Positions 37,316 to 46,600 of a stretch of DNA of 64,000 bases are shown here, one piece after another. A model generated the notes under the pieces. That model saw only the letters and a program-made list of their open reading frames with translations. It did not search any database and had not been told where the DNA came from. Positions within the stretch are counted from its first letter, which is position 1. Every line of letters starts with the position of its first letter. Position numbers and translations under genes: made by a program. The DNA comes from Arthrobacter sp. CDRTa11 (GTDB taxonomy: Bacteria; Actinomycetota; Actinomycetes; Actinomycetales; Micrococcaceae): NCBI RefSeq assembly GCF_026427775.1, contig NZ_CP044532.1, positions 2,852,001 through 2,916,000 on the forward strand, in the 5' to 3' direction.

Positions 37316-37407
37316 TTCTGCGTACATTTTCTGCGTACTCGATCTGCGTTCCACCTTCTGCGTTCCACGTTCTGCGTTCCAGGTTCTGCATTCCGCCTTT
37401 GTCTGCG
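37316..37407. repeat. Short tandem repeats between rpmE2 and the lipoate ligase gene
   Basis: TTCTGCG-like cores recur at 37316, 37329, 37342, 37356, 37370, 37384 and 37401, spaced 13-14 bases and then 17. The best unit is TTCTGCGTTCCACG. The units abut without spacers. Confidence 0.75.
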
Positions 37408-37421
37408 GCAGGATGGAAGCC

Positions 37422-38525
37422 ATGACGCAGCCTATGCCCCGCCCCGTTCCCCCCTCTCCCGGAACGGCAGCAAACCGCCACGGCGAGTACAAGGTGCCCG
37501 GCGGCAAGCTGGTGGTGGTGGATCTCGACGTCGTGGACGGTTTCCTGTCCAACGTCTCCCTCAGCGGGGATTTCTTCCTGGAGCCCGATGACGCACTGCC
37601 GGCCATGAACCAGGCCCTGGCCGGGCTCCCCGAAACGGCGACGGCGGCAGAGCTGTCCGCCGCCGTGTCAGCGTCCCTGCCGCCGGGCGCCGTCCTGTTC
37701 GGCTTCTCCGCGGATGCTGTGGCGGTCACTGTCCGCCGCGCCCTGGCAAAGGCTACGTCCTGGTCAGACCACCACTGGAACGTCATCGCTCCCACCGTGC
37801 TGCCCACACACATCAACGTCGCGTTGGACGAAGTGCTGACCGAGGAGGTGGGCGCCGGCCGGCGCAACCCCACGCTGCGCTTCTGGGACTGGGAGGAACC
37901 CTCGGTGGTGATCGGCAGCTTCCAGTCGGTCCGCAATGAGATAGACCCCGACGGCGTTTCCCGGCACGGCATCACCGTGGTCCGCAGGATCAGCGGCGGG
38001 GGAGCGATGTTCATGGAAGCCGGCAACTGCATCACGTACTCCCTGTACCTTCCACAGACGCTGGTGGACGGCATCAGCTTCGCGGACTCCTACGCATTCC
38101 TTGATGCCTGGGTGATGGCCGCCCTGGAGAAGCTCGGGATCAGCGCCTTCTACGTGCCGCTGAACGATATCGCCACGGAACAGGGGAAGATCGGCGGTGC
38201 AGCCCAGAAGCGCCTCGCCAACGGCGGCATGCTTCACCACGTGACCATGAGCTATGACATCGACGCCGACAAAATGGTGGAAGTGCTGCGCATCGGCAAG
38301 GAGAAGCTCTCGGACAAGGGGACGCGCAGCGCCAAAAAACGCGTTGATCCGCTCCGGCGGCAGACGGGGCTGGCGCGCACGGAGATCATCTCGGCCATGA
38401 TGGAGGTTTTCACCGAAAGGTATGCTGCCACCCCTTCTGAACTTACCGAAGCGGAACTCACGGCTGCCCGGGAGCGCGTGGCATCAAAGTTCGGCACCGC
38501 GGAATGGCTGAACCGGGTTCCCTAA
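37422..38525 (+). CDS. Lipoate-protein ligase with permuted accessory domain
   Basis: Attaches lipoate to carrier proteins of 2-oxoacid dehydrogenases and the glycine cleavage system. From ATG 37422 (367 residues) the first 110 residues match the lipoate-ligase accessory domain (HGEYKVPGGKLVVVDLDV, then GDFFLEPDDAL). The catalytic LplA/LipB domain follows, with VVRRISGGGAMFMEAGN near residue 185 and the lysine region EQGKIGGAAQKR near residue 255. In E. coli LplA the accessory domain is C-terminal, so the order is reversed. A second ATG at 37413 is possible. Confidence 0.87.
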   Translation: MTQPMPRPVPPSPGTAANRHGEYKVPGGKLVVVDLDVVDGFLSNVSLSGDFFLEPDDALPAMNQALAGLPETATAAELSAAVSASLPPGAVLFGFSADAVAVTVRRALAKATSWSDHHWNVIAPTVLPTHINVALDEVLTEEVGAGRRNPTLRFWDWEEPSVVIGSFQSVRNEIDPDGVSRHGITVVRRISGGGAMFMEAGNCITYSLYLPQTLVDGISFADSYAFLDAWVMAALEKLGISAFYVPLNDIATEQGKIGGAAQKRLANGGMLHHVTMSYDIDADKMVEVLRIGKEKLSDKGTRSAKKRVDPLRRQTGLARTEIISAMMEVFTERYAATPSELTEAELTAARERVASKFGTAEWLNRVP

Positions 38526-38591
38526 CCGTCAGTGCGCGTGGACCTGCGGGTTCGCTGCGCAGGGACTGCCCCCGCGCACCGAACCCCGGCT

Positions 38592-41240
38592 TCACTGCGC
38601 AGCGGGGTACGGCAAAGGCTCAGGTGAATGCACGTCGGCGGCCTGCGCGGTGAGCGCCCGGAGCAGGTGGCTGCGCTGCTCGATGACAATCCGCCGGAGG
38701 GCAGGCGGAGCGTCCGCATTCCCGTCCAGCCACTCGTCAGTGCGGATCACCACCGGATGCTGGTCGGGGCGGCTCCCGTCCAGCGGCATATCCTGGGCCA
38801 GGGGAAACAGTCCCCGGACGATCCGGCTGGCGATTTCGATGCTCCAGTCTTCCCACACGCCGCGAAGGCACTCGAAATAGGGCTCCACATAGGGCTCCAG
38901 GAGGGCTGAAGGCGCAGTACTGAAGCCCGTGATGGTGGCGCTGAGGAGCTGGTTGGACAGTTCCGTTCCGTGCACGGCGGCGTCCCAGGCAGACTTCTTG
39001 ACCTCGGGATCGGGGCGGGCGGCGAGCGCCGTCGCGTGGCCGGCACGGCCTGAGGCTGTGGTGTCCCGGGCCAATTCCTCGTCAAGCAAGGCCTGTGTTG
39101 CCTCTCCGTTGGCCGCCAGGGCGTGCCAGATGTTCCACCGCAGCTCTGCGTCCACTGCAAGGCCCTCCACCACAGCCGTTCCATCCAGAAGGCCCCTGAG
39201 CGTGGAAAGGAAGGCCGCGTCATGGCGGCTGACGGCCGCGAGGGTGCGGGCCCATGCAAGCTGGTGGTCCGAACCCGGTGCGGCACTTTCCAGCCGCGTG
39301 TTGACTGCCGTGAGGAAGGCTGCCCGGACGGCGTCCCTTTCGTGCAGAGGAACATAGCGTTCGACGGCGGTCGAGGCGTTGTCGAGGATGTTCAGCAGGA
39401 CGCCAATCCCCGTTTCGGAAGGCCCGAAGGCCTGGACGGCCTCAATGTACCGGGTCGCAGGGCTTTCACCGTCGCGCGCAGAGTTCCACAGCGCTGTCCA
39501 GCAGAGTGCACGGGCCATCGGATCCGTGATTCGGTCAAGCGACTCCAGCACGGTGGCCTCAGACAACGGATCCAGCCGTACCTTGGCATAGCTGAGGTCA
39601 TCGTCGTTGAGCAGCAGGAGGGCAGGTTCCGGGCGGCCCGTAAGCTCTGGTAGTTCCGTCCGGGCACCGGCAACATCCGTTTCCACACTTTCTGTCCGGA
39701 CCAGGGCGCCGTCCGTGGCGAAGTCGTAGAATCCCAGCCGGAGCCGGTGCGGGCGGAATTCCTGGCGTCCGCTGACGGGGTCCTCAGCGTCCTGGACGAT
39801 GGCCACTGTGCCGAGGACGCCGTCGTGCGCCCCGGTCTCCACGGACAGGGTGGAGATGCCTGAAGTCTGCAGCCACTGCGCTGCCCACCCGGCCAGGTCA
39901 CGGCCGGAGGAAGCACTGAGCGCCTCCAGCAGGTCCGCGAGCGTCGTGTTGCCGTATGCGTGGTCCCGGAAGTACTGCCGGGAACCTGCGATGAAGGCTT
40001 CAAAGCCCACGTAGGCCACCAATTGCTTGAGCACCGAGGCGCCCTTGGCGTAGGTGATGCCGTCAAAGTTCTGCTTGGCCGCCTCCAGGTCCGGGATGTC
40101 GGCCACGATCGGATGCGTTGTGGGCAGCTGGTCCTGGACGTAGGCCCACGCCTTCCGTTTGTTCGCAAAGTCCACCCAGGCGGTGTCCCAGCCGGTGGCC
40201 CGGTCCACGCCAAGTGTCCCCATGTAGTCGGCGAAGGATTCCTTGAGCCACAGGTCGTCCCACCACTGCATGGTCACCAGGTCACCGAACCACATGTGGG
40301 CCATCTCGTGCATCAGGGTGTTGGCCCGGGCCTGGTACTGGGAATCGGTGGCGCGTGAGGTGAAAACGTAGCTTTCGGTGAACGTCACCAGCCCGGGGTT
40401 TTCCATGGCGCCCAGGTTGTACTCCGGGACAAAGGCCTGATCGTACTTTCCCCAGGGATAGGGGTAGTCGAAGAGCCGGTTGAAGAACTCCAGCCCATTC
40501 TTGGTCAGCTTGAACAGCTCGGCAGCATCAAAGGACTCCGCCATGGACGCCCGGCAGTATAGAGCCAGGGGAACATCCAGTTGGGTACCGTCATCCAGCG
40601 TTGCCTGCCACCTGTCCTCCGCTTTGAAGTACGGACCGGCAAGGATGGAGGTGATGTAGGTGGATATTGGTTTGGTGGGTGCGAAATCCCAGCGGCTCGT
40701 GGCGGGATCACTGGTGAGCTGGGTTCGGGCCGTCTCCGCACCGTTGGAGGTCACCTCCCACCCGGAAGGCGCCATGACGTGGAACGTGAATTCGGCTTTG
40801 AGGTCGGGCTGCTCAAAATTGGCAAACACGCGCCGGGCATCCGCCGGTTCGTACTGGGTGTACAGGTAGCACTGGCCGTCGGCCGGATCAACAAAGCGGT
40901 GCATCCCTTCGCCGGAGCGGCTGTAGAGGGCCGTGCCGGTCACTGTCACCTGGTTCTCTGCCTGCAGGTTGTCCAGCCGGATCCGGGAACCGTCCACCAC
41001 CTGGGCCACGGGCAACCCTTTGCCGTTGAGGAAAACGCTGTGCACATCGCTGCCAATGAAGTCCAGGAAGGTGGAACCGCCTGGCTCCGCCGCAGAGAAG
41101 TTGATGACACTGCGGCTTGGATACCCTGCCACGTCAGGGTTCTCCGCCTGCCGCACGTCCAGGGAAATGTCGTAGCTGTGGGTGGTGATCAGGGCTGAAC
41201 GTTCGGCGGCTTCGGCGCGCTGCAGATTCTCAAGTGGCAC
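38592..41240 (-). CDS. pepN: Aminopeptidase N (M1 family)
   Basis: Zinc aminopeptidase releasing N-terminal residues from peptides. The 882-residue protein carries the exopeptidase motif GAMENPGLVTF near residue 278 and the zinc site HEMAHMWFGD with its downstream KESFADY near residues 310-335. A long helical C-terminal domain (ERAP1-like) completes the usual M1 length. The ATG at 41240 begins MPLENLQRAEAAER. It appears to be transcribed alone or after the YeiH gene, 53 bases upstream. Confidence 0.96.
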   Translation of the reverse strand: MPLENLQRAEAAERSALITTHSYDISLDVRQAENPDVAGYPSRSVINFSAAEPGGSTFLDFIGSDVHSVFLNGKGLPVAQVVDGSRIRLDNLQAENQVTVTGTALYSRSGEGMHRFVDPADGQCYLYTQYEPADARRVFANFEQPDLKAEFTFHVMAPSGWEVTSNGAETARTQLTSDPATSRWDFAPTKPISTYITSILAGPYFKAEDRWQATLDDGTQLDVPLALYCRASMAESFDAAELFKLTKNGLEFFNRLFDYPYPWGKYDQAFVPEYNLGAMENPGLVTFTESYVFTSRATDSQYQARANTLMHEMAHMWFGDLVTMQWWDDLWLKESFADYMGTLGVDRATGWDTAWVDFANKRKAWAYVQDQLPTTHPIVADIPDLEAAKQNFDGITYAKGASVLKQLVAYVGFEAFIAGSRQYFRDHAYGNTTLADLLEALSASSGRDLAGWAAQWLQTSGISTLSVETGAHDGVLGTVAIVQDAEDPVSGRQEFRPHRLRLGFYDFATDGALVRTESVETDVAGARTELPELTGRPEPALLLLNDDDLSYAKVRLDPLSEATVLESLDRITDPMARALCWTALWNSARDGESPATRYIEAVQAFGPSETGIGVLLNILDNASTAVERYVPLHERDAVRAAFLTAVNTRLESAAPGSDHQLAWARTLAAVSRHDAAFLSTLRGLLDGTAVVEGLAVDAELRWNIWHALAANGEATQALLDEELARDTTASGRAGHATALAARPDPEVKKSAWDAAVHGTELSNQLLSATITGFSTAPSALLEPYVEPYFECLRGVWEDWSIEIASRIVRGLFPLAQDMPLDGSRPDQHPVVIRTDEWLDGNADAPPALRRIVIEQRSHLLRALTAQAADVHSPEPLPYPAAQ

Positions 41241-41293
41241 TCCGCTATCTAATCATGCGGGCAACGCTGATAAACCACCGTTGAACCCCAGTC

Positions 41294-42409
41294 CTAGCCT
41301 GTCATCAGCAGCGCAGCCCCGAGGCCCAGCAGCGCGATCAGGAGCCACGCGGCAAGCGCTGCGAGCAACGCCCGGCCACCGGTGTGCAGCAGCGTTCGGA
41401 TCCGCACCGCAGAGCCCAGCCCGAACAGCGCCGCGCCCAGGAGGATGTCCTGCAGTCCCGCCCCGGCCTCGAGCCAGCCGGGGGTCAGCCAGCCGCTCGA
41501 GCGAAGCGCCACCATGGCCACGAACCCCACCACGAACAGGGGCACTATAGGCGGCAGGGCGAGTTCCGGTGACACCGGCCCGGCCGCGGCACTCCCGGAC
41601 GGGTTCTGCGCGCCGGCGCTTCGGCGCAGCCTCCCCGTGCTCACTCTCTGCTGCAGTCCTGCCACGGCCACCACAGGCGCCAGCAGCAGCACCCTGGTGA
41701 GTTTGACCACGACGGCGATGCCAAGGGCCGCTGTGCCGGCAGTCTGCGCCGTGGCCACCACCTGGCCGACGTCGTGCACGGAGGCCCCTGTCCAGGCGCC
41801 GAAGGCGAGGGGAGACAGGGCCAGCGGGTGCACCAGCAGCGGCAGCACCCCGATGGCGAGTGTTCCGCACAGCGTCACCAGCGCCACCGGAAGGACGGTG
41901 TCCACATGCCGGATCCGTCGGACGGCGGCCATGGCACCGATTGCCGAGGCTCCGCAGATTGAAAAGCCGGTGGCAACCAGCAGTGATGTCTCGGTCGGCA
42001 GCCGGAAGAGGCGGGCTATCAGGTAGGTGCCCCAGAAACTCACCAGCACCACGCCGGCGATCAGGACCATGGCCAACCAGCCCAGGCCCAGGATGTCCAT
42101 GATGCTGACCTTGAGCCCCAGCAGGACGATCCCGCCGCGCATGAAGTGTTTTCCGGCGAAGTCAAGGCCCGGCCTGGCCCGGCCGGCGATCCAGACCGCG
42201 GTGCCGGGCAGGTTGGCGGCGAGGAGGCCCAGGACAACGGCCAGGGTCATGGCGGGGAGGACAGGCACCAGGGCATGGACAGTGAAGACGGCTGCCAGGG
42301 AAAGGGCAGCGGTCAGCAGGCCCGGCAGGAGACGGTCAGCAGGGGCGTGCGGCAGTCCCGGCTGTCTGGTGCCCGGCCCCTTTCGGGAGTCGCGCCGGCT
42401 TCTGTTCAT
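41294..42409 (-). CDS. YeiH family putative sulfate exporter (UPF0324)
   Basis: Polytopic membrane protein of 371 residues with about ten hydrophobic helices. Family landmarks are FAGKHFMRGGIVLLGLKV near residue 85, GFSICGASAIGAMAAV near residue 150 and GAWTGASVHDVGQVVATAQT near residue 210. Transport of sulfate has been proposed for the family but rests on limited evidence. ATG 42409 fits the AGGTGAG ribosome site better than the GTG two codons upstream. Confidence 0.88.
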   Translation of the reverse strand: MNRSRRDSRKGPGTRQPGLPHAPADRLLPGLLTAALSLAAVFTVHALVPVLPAMTLAVVLGLLAANLPGTAVWIAGRARPGLDFAGKHFMRGGIVLLGLKVSIMDILGLGWLAMVLIAGVVLVSFWGTYLIARLFRLPTETSLLVATGFSICGASAIGAMAAVRRIRHVDTVLPVALVTLCGTLAIGVLPLLVHPLALSPLAFGAWTGASVHDVGQVVATAQTAGTAALGIAVVVKLTRVLLLAPVVAVAGLQQRVSTGRLRRSAGAQNPSGSAAAGPVSPELALPPIVPLFVVGFVAMVALRSSGWLTPGWLEAGAGLQDILLGAALFGLGSAVRIRTLLHTGGRALLAALAAWLLIALLGLGAALLMTG

Positions 42410-42527
42410 TGCCACTCACCTACTTTGCCGGAAAGGACACGGATTCCACGAACCCGCGATGCCGTCCCAACACGCCACAATGGATCGCAGTAATGCTTTC
42501 GAAACAAAAAGATGGTTGGCTAAAGGA

Positions 42528-44084
42528 ATGTCAGACCTATTCCAGGATTACTCCGAGGCCGCCGGGAGAACCGGCGCCTACGACGAGATGTTCACCCCCG
42601 GCCAGGAACCCCGTGACTCCTACGGCCAGGTGGCGGATGCCCTGCAGAAGCTGTCCCTCGCCGACGTCAGCGCGCGGGCCGATTCCATGGCGCGGACGTT
42701 CCTGGACCGCGGTGTGACCTTCGACTTCGCGGGGGAGGAGCGGCCGTTCCCGCTGGACATCGTTCCCCGCGTAATTCCGGCTGACGAATGGGACGTGCTG
42801 GAGGGCGGCGTAGCCCAGCGGGTCCGGGCCCTCGAAGCCTTCCTTGATGACGTTTACGACAAGATGAACGTGGTGGCCGACGGCGTGATTCCCCGCCAGC
42901 TGGTCACCACCAGCGCCCACTTCCACCGCCAGGTGCAGGGTTTTGAGCCGGCCGGCGGGGTTCGGGTTCACATCTCGGGCATCGACGTCGTCCGCGATGC
43001 CGCCGGCACGTTCCGTGTCCTCGAGGACAACGTCCGGGTCCCCTCCGGCGTGAGCTACGTCCTGGAAAACCGCCGCGCCATGGCCAAGGGCCTGCCGGAG
43101 GCGTTCGGCCAGCAACTCATCCGGCCCGTGGAGGAGTACCCCCGCCGGCTGCTGTCCGCCCTGCGAAAGACCGCCCCGTCCGGCGTCGACGATCCTACCG
43201 TGGTGGTCCTCACTCCCGGTGTCTTCAACAGCGCCTACTTTGAGCACACCCTCCTGGCCGGCCTGATGGGCGTGGAGCTGGTGGAGGGGCGTGACCTTAT
43301 CTGCCGCGGCAACCGCGTCTACATGCGTACCACCGCCGGCGAGCAGCGCGTGGACGTGATCTACAAACGGATCGACGACGAATTCCTGGACCCGCTGCAG
43401 TTCCGCTCCGATTCCATGCTTGGCTGCCCTGGCCTGGTCAATGCTGCCCGCGCGGGCGGCGTGACCATCGCCAACGCCGTGGGCAACGGAGTGGCAGACG
43501 ACAAGCTTGTGTACAGCTACGTCCCGGACCTGATCCGCTACTACCTGAACGAGGAACCTGTCATCGCGAACGTTGACACGTTCCGGCTGGAGGAAAAGGA
43601 AGCCCGCGAGTACGTCCTGGACAACCTCGCGGAGCTTGTTGTCAAGCCGGTGGACGGGTCCGGCGGCAAGGGCCTGGTGATCGGGCCTGACGCCTCACGG
43701 GACGAGCTCGATGCCCTCCGCAAGCGGGTCATCGCCGATCCCCGCGGCTGGATCGCGCAGCCGGTGCTCCAGCTGTCCACCGTGCCTACCCTGAGCGGAG
43801 ACAAGTTCGGTCCCCGCCACGTGGATCTTCGCCCCTTCGCGGTCAACGACGGCGACAACGTCTGGGTCCTGCCCGGCGGACTCACCAGGGTGGCGCTGAA
43901 AGAGGGTTCGCTGATCGTCAACTCCAGCCAGGGCGGCGGATCCAAGGACACCTGGGTCCTGGCCGGTTCACCCCAGGTCCCCGTCGAAACCATTCCGCGG
44001 CCGTCCATCACCATCCGGGAGCGTGTCTCCGTCTGGCCAGTGGAGAGCAATTGGCGCGACCGCCAGTCGGAGCAGCAGCAGTGA
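42528..44084 (+). CDS. Circularly permuted ATP-grasp protein
   Basis: Predicted ATP-dependent carboxylate-amine ligase of 518 residues. It contains LEDNVRVPSGVSYVLENR near residue 170 and the ATP-grasp core NLAELVVKPVDGSGGKGLV near residue 370, with DLRPFAVNDG near residue 435. ATG 42528 follows AAAGGA very closely; an in-frame ATG at 42480 is the alternative. First gene of the conserved triad ATP-grasp/alpha-E/transglutaminase, proposed from comparative genomics to make or modify a peptide; no product is known. Confidence 0.88.
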   Translation: MSDLFQDYSEAAGRTGAYDEMFTPGQEPRDSYGQVADALQKLSLADVSARADSMARTFLDRGVTFDFAGEERPFPLDIVPRVIPADEWDVLEGGVAQRVRALEAFLDDVYDKMNVVADGVIPRQLVTTSAHFHRQVQGFEPAGGVRVHISGIDVVRDAAGTFRVLEDNVRVPSGVSYVLENRRAMAKGLPEAFGQQLIRPVEEYPRRLLSALRKTAPSGVDDPTVVVLTPGVFNSAYFEHTLLAGLMGVELVEGRDLICRGNRVYMRTTAGEQRVDVIYKRIDDEFLDPLQFRSDSMLGCPGLVNAARAGGVTIANAVGNGVADDKLVYSYVPDLIRYYLNEEPVIANVDTFRLEEKEAREYVLDNLAELVVKPVDGSGGKGLVIGPDASRDELDALRKRVIADPRGWIAQPVLQLSTVPTLSGDKFGPRHVDLRPFAVNDGDNVWVLPGGLTRVALKEGSLIVNSSQGGGSKDTWVLAGSPQVPVETIPRPSITIRERVSVWPVESNWRDRQSEQQQ

Positions 44085-44168
44085 CCCGGAAGCGCGACGC
44101 CGCACCGTTGTTCAGAGGTCCCTTTCCAGAAATCACCGAAGTACCGGACGCGCAGGAGGTAGCCGCGA

Positions 44169-45095
44169 ATGCTTAGCCGTATTGCTGAGTCCCTTTTTTG
44201 GATCGGACGCTATGTCGAGCGGGCGGACGGTACGGCCCGGATCCTGGATGTGCACCTCGAACGCCTGAACCACCTTCCCATGGACGAACGACGCAGTGTC
44301 GCGCAGGAACTCCTCGCTGTGATGGGCGCCCGGCCCGACAGCGCCGACTTCGGACTGCCGGAGCTGCTCCATGCCCTGGCTTATGACAAGACAAGCGCGA
44401 CGTCCATTGCAGGTTCCCTCGGCGCTGCCCGCGAGAATGCCCGGCGCGCCCGCGAAACAGTGTCGTCCGGCCTGTGGGAAAGCCTCAACACCACCTACTA
44501 CGGGCTTAGCCAGCACCGTAAGGACGTTGTGGGTACATACCGTTTCTGCAACTGGACACTGGAACGGACCGCCATGGTCAGCGGACTGGCAGACACCACT
44601 GTCAGCCATGATGAAAGCTGGCTCTTCCTGGTGCTTGGCCGTTCCCTGGAGCGGGCGGACATGACGGCACGCATGCTCTCCACCCGGGATGTGCTCTCCG
44701 CAGGAATGTCCTGGGTCAACATGCTGCGCTGTGCCGGAGCCTACGAATCGTTCCTGCGGACCCGCCGCGCCGCGTTCGGGGACCAGCACGCCGCCGAGTT
44801 CCTGCTGCTGGACCGCCTGTTTCCGCGTTCCATCGTCTATGCCCTGCGGGACGCCGACGAATGCCTGGCCAAACTGGACCCCTCGGCCCAGCGCGTGGGC
44901 TTCATCAACGACGCCCGCCGCATCGTGGGCCAGGCCAGGACCTTCCTGGAATTCCACCGGACGGATGACCTGATGTCCGAACTGCCCGAGCACATGGAAC
45001 GCGTGCAGAAGGCCGTTTCGCAGGCCTCCGACGCCATATCCCGTAAGTACTTCAATCAGGCGGACGAACTGGCCTGGGTGGGAGAAGTTTCATGA
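44169..45095 (+). CDS. Alpha-E domain protein (DUF403)
   Basis: Helical protein of 308 residues with the family opening MLSRIAESLFWIGRYVERAD and repeated arginine-rich helices (LGRSLERADMTARML near residue 160). Function unknown. It is invariably linked with circularly permuted ATP-grasp and transglutaminase-like proteins and may be a scaffold for them. A strong AGGAGGTAG ribosome site precedes ATG 44169, 84 bases after the ATP-grasp gene, and its stop overlaps the next ATG. Confidence 0.9.
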   Translation: MLSRIAESLFWIGRYVERADGTARILDVHLERLNHLPMDERRSVAQELLAVMGARPDSADFGLPELLHALAYDKTSATSIAGSLGAARENARRARETVSSGLWESLNTTYYGLSQHRKDVVGTYRFCNWTLERTAMVSGLADTTVSHDESWLFLVLGRSLERADMTARMLSTRDVLSAGMSWVNMLRCAGAYESFLRTRRAAFGDQHAAEFLLLDRLFPRSIVYALRDADECLAKLDPSAQRVGFINDARRIVGQARTFLEFHRTDDLMSELPEHMERVQKAVSQASDAISRKYFNQADELAWVGEVS

Positions 45096-45943
45096 CCCGG
45101 CTAAACATCATCCACAGGACCGCGTACAAGTACAACAAGCGGGTCACCCTGTCCTACAACGAGGCCCGGGTGACGCCCCTGACGGACCCCCAGCAGGTGG
45201 TCCTCGAATCGGTGCTCAAGGTCTCGCCGTCGCAGGCGGCCGTGAGCAGCTACCGGGACTACTGGGGCACCAGGGTCACAGCCTTTGACATGCAGATGCC
45301 GCATGACCACCTTGAGGTGGTTTCCAACAGCACGGTTGAGGTGCACCGCGCGGAAAGGATTCCGTCCGACGCCGACATTGCCGGCTGGGACGTGCTGTCC
45401 TCCACGGAGACGCTGAACACGTACAGCGACTGGCTCCCGCAGTCTCAGCTGAGCGGCCCGGGCGCCGAGGTGTTGGGGATCATTCCGGAAGTGGCGGCCG
45501 GCAAGAACCCGCATGAGGCGGCCCTGGCCATCTTTGAATGGATGCGCGGCGAAATGACCTATGTGTCAGGCTCCACCGCCGTCACCACCAATGCTGAAGA
45601 GGCGTGGGGGCAGCGGCAGGGAGTTTGCCAGGACCTCGCCCACCTTGCCATTGGGGCCTTGCGCAGTTGCGGCATACCGGCGCGTTACGTTTCCGGTTAC
45701 CTGCATCCGCGGTCGACGGCGGACATTGGCGAAACGGTTGCCGGCCAGTCGCATGCGTGGCTTGAGTGGTGGGACGGCCAATGGCGCAGCTGGGACCCCA
45801 CCAACCACAAGCCGGCCGGCGATTACCACGTCACGGTGGCCAAGGGCCGGGATTACCGTGACGTACCGCCTTTGAAGGGCATTCTGTCGGGCGGCGGGGG
45901 ATCGGCGCTGAGTGTCAGCGTGGAGATCACCCGGCTCGCTTAG
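45092..45943 (+). CDS. Transglutaminase-like cysteine peptidase
   Basis: The 283-residue protein has an N-terminal bacterial transglutaminase-like beta domain and a papain-like core with the triad cysteine in RQGVCQDLAHLAIGALRS near residue 175, the histidine in GQSHAWLEWW near residue 222 and the aspartate in WDPTNHK near residue 237. It completes the three-gene operon through an ATGA overlap with the alpha-E gene. It may cleave or ligate the peptide product predicted for this system. Confidence 0.92.
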   Translation: MTRLNIIHRTAYKYNKRVTLSYNEARVTPLTDPQQVVLESVLKVSPSQAAVSSYRDYWGTRVTAFDMQMPHDHLEVVSNSTVEVHRAERIPSDADIAGWDVLSSTETLNTYSDWLPQSQLSGPGAEVLGIIPEVAAGKNPHEAALAIFEWMRGEMTYVSGSTAVTTNAEEAWGQRQGVCQDLAHLAIGALRSCGIPARYVSGYLHPRSTADIGETVAGQSHAWLEWWDGQWRSWDPTNHKPAGDYHVTVAKGRDYRDVPPLKGILSGGGGSALSVSVEITRLA

Positions 45944-46005
45944 GATCCCTCTGGCTCCGCCTGACGGGGCGGTCTGGCGGAGCAGCGCCCCGGCACCGGG
46001 CTGGC

Positions 46006-46473
46006 TTACTCCGGGGCCGTCCTGACGGCGCCGCTGAGTTGCGTCCACCAGGTCATGGGTGCGGTGACCTTGAACCGCCGTCCCGTAATGGAGTCCGGGT
46101 TTATCCGGATGAAGGCGTCCTTCTTTCCTGCCTGCCACGGGAACAGGTAAAGGGCTGCGGTATCCAGGATGTCCTCTGTGCCCGTGATGACCGCGGCCGG
46201 CCCCTTGGCCACAACGCTCCAGGCCAGCCCGCTCACGGCATCTACTCCATCGGCTTCCAATGCCACCTGGGCGCCGCCGGACGCACCGGCCAGTTTGGTT
46301 CCTTCGCCGGTGCGGAACACGAGCGTCCCGCCGTCGACCGTGTAGTTAATGGGAAAGATGTCCGGCTGGCCGTTCACCAGGACGGCCAGCCGTCCGACTG
46401 AGACTGTCCGCAACAGGTCCCAGCACTCGCGGTGATCCAAACTGTGCACTTCTGACATTGACTCGCTGCTCAT
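46006..46473 (-). CDS. Pyridoxamine 5'-phosphate oxidase family (split-barrel) protein
   Basis: Small flavin- or deazaflavin-binding protein of 155 residues. The pattern LLRTVSVGRLAVLVNGQPDI near residue 20 and FPINYTVDGGTLVFRTGEGT near residue 40 marks the FMN-binding split barrel. Related proteins act in F420 or FMN redox reactions and nitro-compound reduction. It converges on the transglutaminase gene and is not obviously part of its operon. Confidence 0.87.
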   Translation of the reverse strand: MSSESMSEVHSLDHRECWDLLRTVSVGRLAVLVNGQPDIFPINYTVDGGTLVFRTGEGTKLAGASGGAQVALEADGVDAVSGLAWSVVAKGPAAVITGTEDILDTAALYLFPWQAGKKDAFIRINPDSITGRRFKVTAPMTWWTQLSGAVRTAPE

Positions 46474-46523
46474 GCCGTGAGCCTACGCCACAGTGCCAAG
46501 GCAGGACAGTAGGGGCAGGGTCC

Positions 46524-46600
46524 CGATCCTGTCACCAGTGACTGGGTGCCGATCCTGTCACCAGTGACTGGGTTCGGTCCCCGTTACCAGGGACTGGGCT
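46524..46600. repeat. Direct repeats derived from the 3' end of the neighbouring SDR gene
   Basis: Units starting at 46524, 46550 and about 46575 share CGATCCTGTCACCAGTGACTG-like sequence at 25-26 base spacing. Each contains the dyad CCAGT-N-ACTGG. The third, more diverged unit is the last codons and stop of the SDR gene, so the repeats appear to be copied out of coding sequence. Confidence 0.75.

Noticed and set aside
37316..37407. Possible CRISPR array
   Set aside because: Units are 13-17 bases, degenerate and contiguous with no spacers, and no cas genes are present.
42027..42527. N-terminal extension of the ATP-grasp protein
   Set aside because: It runs antisense through the YeiH gene, and family members begin at MSDLFQDYSEAAG.
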